A stretch of DNA of 64,000 nt from Mesorhizobium_G sp049840935 (GTDB taxonomy: Bacteria > Pseudomonadota > Alphaproteobacteria > Rhizobiales > Rhizobiaceae), in contig JASGJA010000025.1 in assembly GCA_049840935.1 (NCBI GenBank), positions 310,001-374,000 of the forward strand, written 5' to 3'. Position numbers and translations under genes: made by a program. Under the pieces are notes generated by a model, which saw only the letters and a program-made list of their open reading frames with translations, was not told where the DNA came from and made no database searches. This document shows positions 62,972 to 64,000 of the stretch, piece after piece (within the stretch, counting starts at the first letter, position 1; every line of letters starts with the position of its first letter).

Positions 62972-63712
62972 TTGGCTTTATTGGAACTCGATCACGTCAC
63001 CAAGGATTTCGGAGCGATCCGCGCCTTGAACGATGTCAGCTTCAGCATCGAGCCCGGCGAGGTTGTCGGCCTGATGGGCGATAACGGCGCTGGTAAATCG
63101 ACCCTTGTCAAAGTCATATCAGGGATATTCCAGCCTACGGCTGGCAATATCCTTTTTGACGGCAAGCATGCTCACATCAATTCGCCAGCGGAGGCCCGGC
63201 GCATTGGCATTGAAACCGTGTATCAGGATCTGGCGCTGGCGGACAATCTGACCGCCTCGGCAAATATATTTCTGGGCCGTGAGTTGAAATATAATATCGG
63301 GCCGTTCCGGTTTTTGCGGCACCGCGCAATGAACGCTCGCGCGGTTGAACTATTCAAGGAATTGAAATCCGAAACACGAGCCGACGATCTCGTCCGGCAA
63401 ATGTCGGGTGGGCAACGGCAGGCCGTCGCGATTGCACGAACGCGACTTGCCGACGCCAAGTTGATATTGATGGATGAACCGACGGCGGCAATTTCCGTGC
63501 GCCAGGTAGCCGAGGTTCTCAGCCTTATCCACAGGCTTCAGGATGCGGGAATTGCGGTCATTCTCATCTCACACCGAATGCCGGACGTGTTTTCCGTATG
63601 CGGGCGCGTGATTGTCATGCGACGCGGCACCAAGGTTGCCGACAAGGAGATCAAACGAACGTCACCAGAAGAAGTCACCGGCCTTATCACCGGCGCATTG
63701 GAGGCCGCATGA
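62972..63712 (+). CDS. Sugar ABC importer ATPase, single domain (FrcA/RbsA-like)
   Basis: ATPase of 246 residues, start TTG 62972 with GGGAGGAG upstream. Walker A GDNGAGKST (about 36-44), VYQDLALADNLT, signature in the form MSGGQRQAVAIART, Walker B LILMDEPTAAISV and ILISHRMPDVFSVCGR. It has only one ATPase domain, as in FrcA of fructose importers, unlike the double-domain GguA nearby. The stop overlaps the permease start. Confidence 0.88.
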   Translation: MALLELDHVTKDFGAIRALNDVSFSIEPGEVVGLMGDNGAGKSTLVKVISGIFQPTAGNILFDGKHAHINSPAEARRIGIETVYQDLALADNLTASANIFLGRELKYNIGPFRFLRHRAMNARAVELFKELKSETRADDLVRQMSGGQRQAVAIARTRLADAKLILMDEPTAAISVRQVAEVLSLIHRLQDAGIAVILISHRMPDVFSVCGRVIVMRRGTKVADKEIKRTSPEEVTGLITGALEAA

Positions 63713-64000
63713 CCGTTCAAACAGCCCAGGGATTTTCAAACGTACGCCAAAAACGCTTCTGGCAGCGCGGGTTTCTGGCCAGCCAGTCGGCTTATGTGCT
63801 CGTGGCGCTTGTCCTGCTCATTATCGTAATGAGCCTGGCGTCACCAAACTTTCTGACGAGCGGAAATATCGCCAATGTGGTGCGCAATTTTTCGTTCATT
63901 GCCATCGCGACGCTCGGCATTACGCTGGTAATCATCACTGGCGGCATAGACCTCTCAGTCGGTTCCACTATGGCATTCAGCGCTTCCATCACCTCTATCG
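63709..64000 (+). CDS. Sugar ABC importer permease, RbsC-like (3' end cut by window)
   Basis: The N-terminal 97 residues of a ribose-type permease, start ATG 63709 overlapping the ATPase stop (ATGA). One membrane segment (SAYVLVALVLLIIVMSLA) and the family signature LVIITGGIDLSVGSTMAF are visible. The gene runs out of the window; the binding protein is expected beyond the edge. Confidence 0.85.
   Translation, partial: MTVQTAQGFSNVRQKRFWQRGFLASQSAYVLVALVLLIIVMSLASPNFLTSGNIANVVRNFSFIAIATLGITLVIITGGIDLSVGSTMAFSASITSI

Noticed and set aside
1..64000. CRISPR arrays, tRNA or rRNA genes, prophage or conjugative modules
   Set aside because: I saw no regularly spaced direct repeats, no cloverleaf-like gene ends and no structural or integrase proteins in reading both strands.

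Overview
The window looks like a chromosomal segment of an alphaproteobacterium of the Hyphomicrobiales (Rhizobiales), probably near Brucellaceae or Phyllobacteriaceae. The pointers are a gbpR-chvE-gguABC sugar locus, a split transhydrogenase (pntAA/pntAB/pntB), an alphaproteobacterial aa3-oxidase subunit IV, DUF992 proteins, many ABC importers, and long palindromic intergenic repeats of a kind I know from this order. I see no phage, transposase, CRISPR array, tRNA or rRNA. Both edges cut a gene (a LivH permease on the left, an RbsC-like permease on the right).

Layout. 1-4150 (+): branched-chain amino acid type importer (livH-livM-livJ-livF). 4414-8370 (-): spermidine/Fe-type ABC importer. 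8613-15190 (-): ethanolamine-type permease, glutamine-synthetase-like ligase, aldehyde dehydrogenase, iron alcohol dehydrogenase and N-formylglutamate-amidohydrolase-like enzyme, facing a divergent RpiR regulator. Read together, these five genes encode a plausible cobalamin-independent route for ethanolamine through gamma-glutamyl intermediates. 16336-20617 (+): RND pump. 20687-22437 (+): MaoC, SDR and ABM proteins. 22799-27960 (-): heterotetrameric sarcosine oxidase soxBDAG. 28040-36738: Fsr-type MFS, phosphoethanolamine transferase, HerA-like ATPase, rpsU, TPR lipoprotein, two DUF992 proteins, second MFS. 36773-40687 (-): transhydrogenase with an embedded exported protein, and an oxidase subunit IV. 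40804-47156: gbpR, then chvE-gguA-gguB-gguC.

47572-61808 is a catabolic region of unknown substrate. It holds an M24 peptidase-like enzyme, a cupin, a TIM-barrel protein beside a Tm-1-like protein, a TetR regulator, an ABC importer with two different ATPases and a small membrane protein, a 2-hydroxyacid dehydrogenase, a GntR/FadR regulator, an enolase-superfamily enzyme and a ketose-epimerase-like enzyme. A palindrome of the form ATCTGGT-N3-ACCAGAT occurs before three of these transcription units (four copies) and defines a likely local regulon. 62148-64000 begins another sugar ABC operon under its own GntR regulator.

Quality caveat. Seven genes (livF, rpiR-type, soxA, soxG, herA-like, pntAA, tetR) each carry a one-base frameshift. 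Six are extra bases and one is a missing base, mostly in short homopolymers. This pattern fits uncorrected sequencing error better than decay, but the sequence as given has broken frames.
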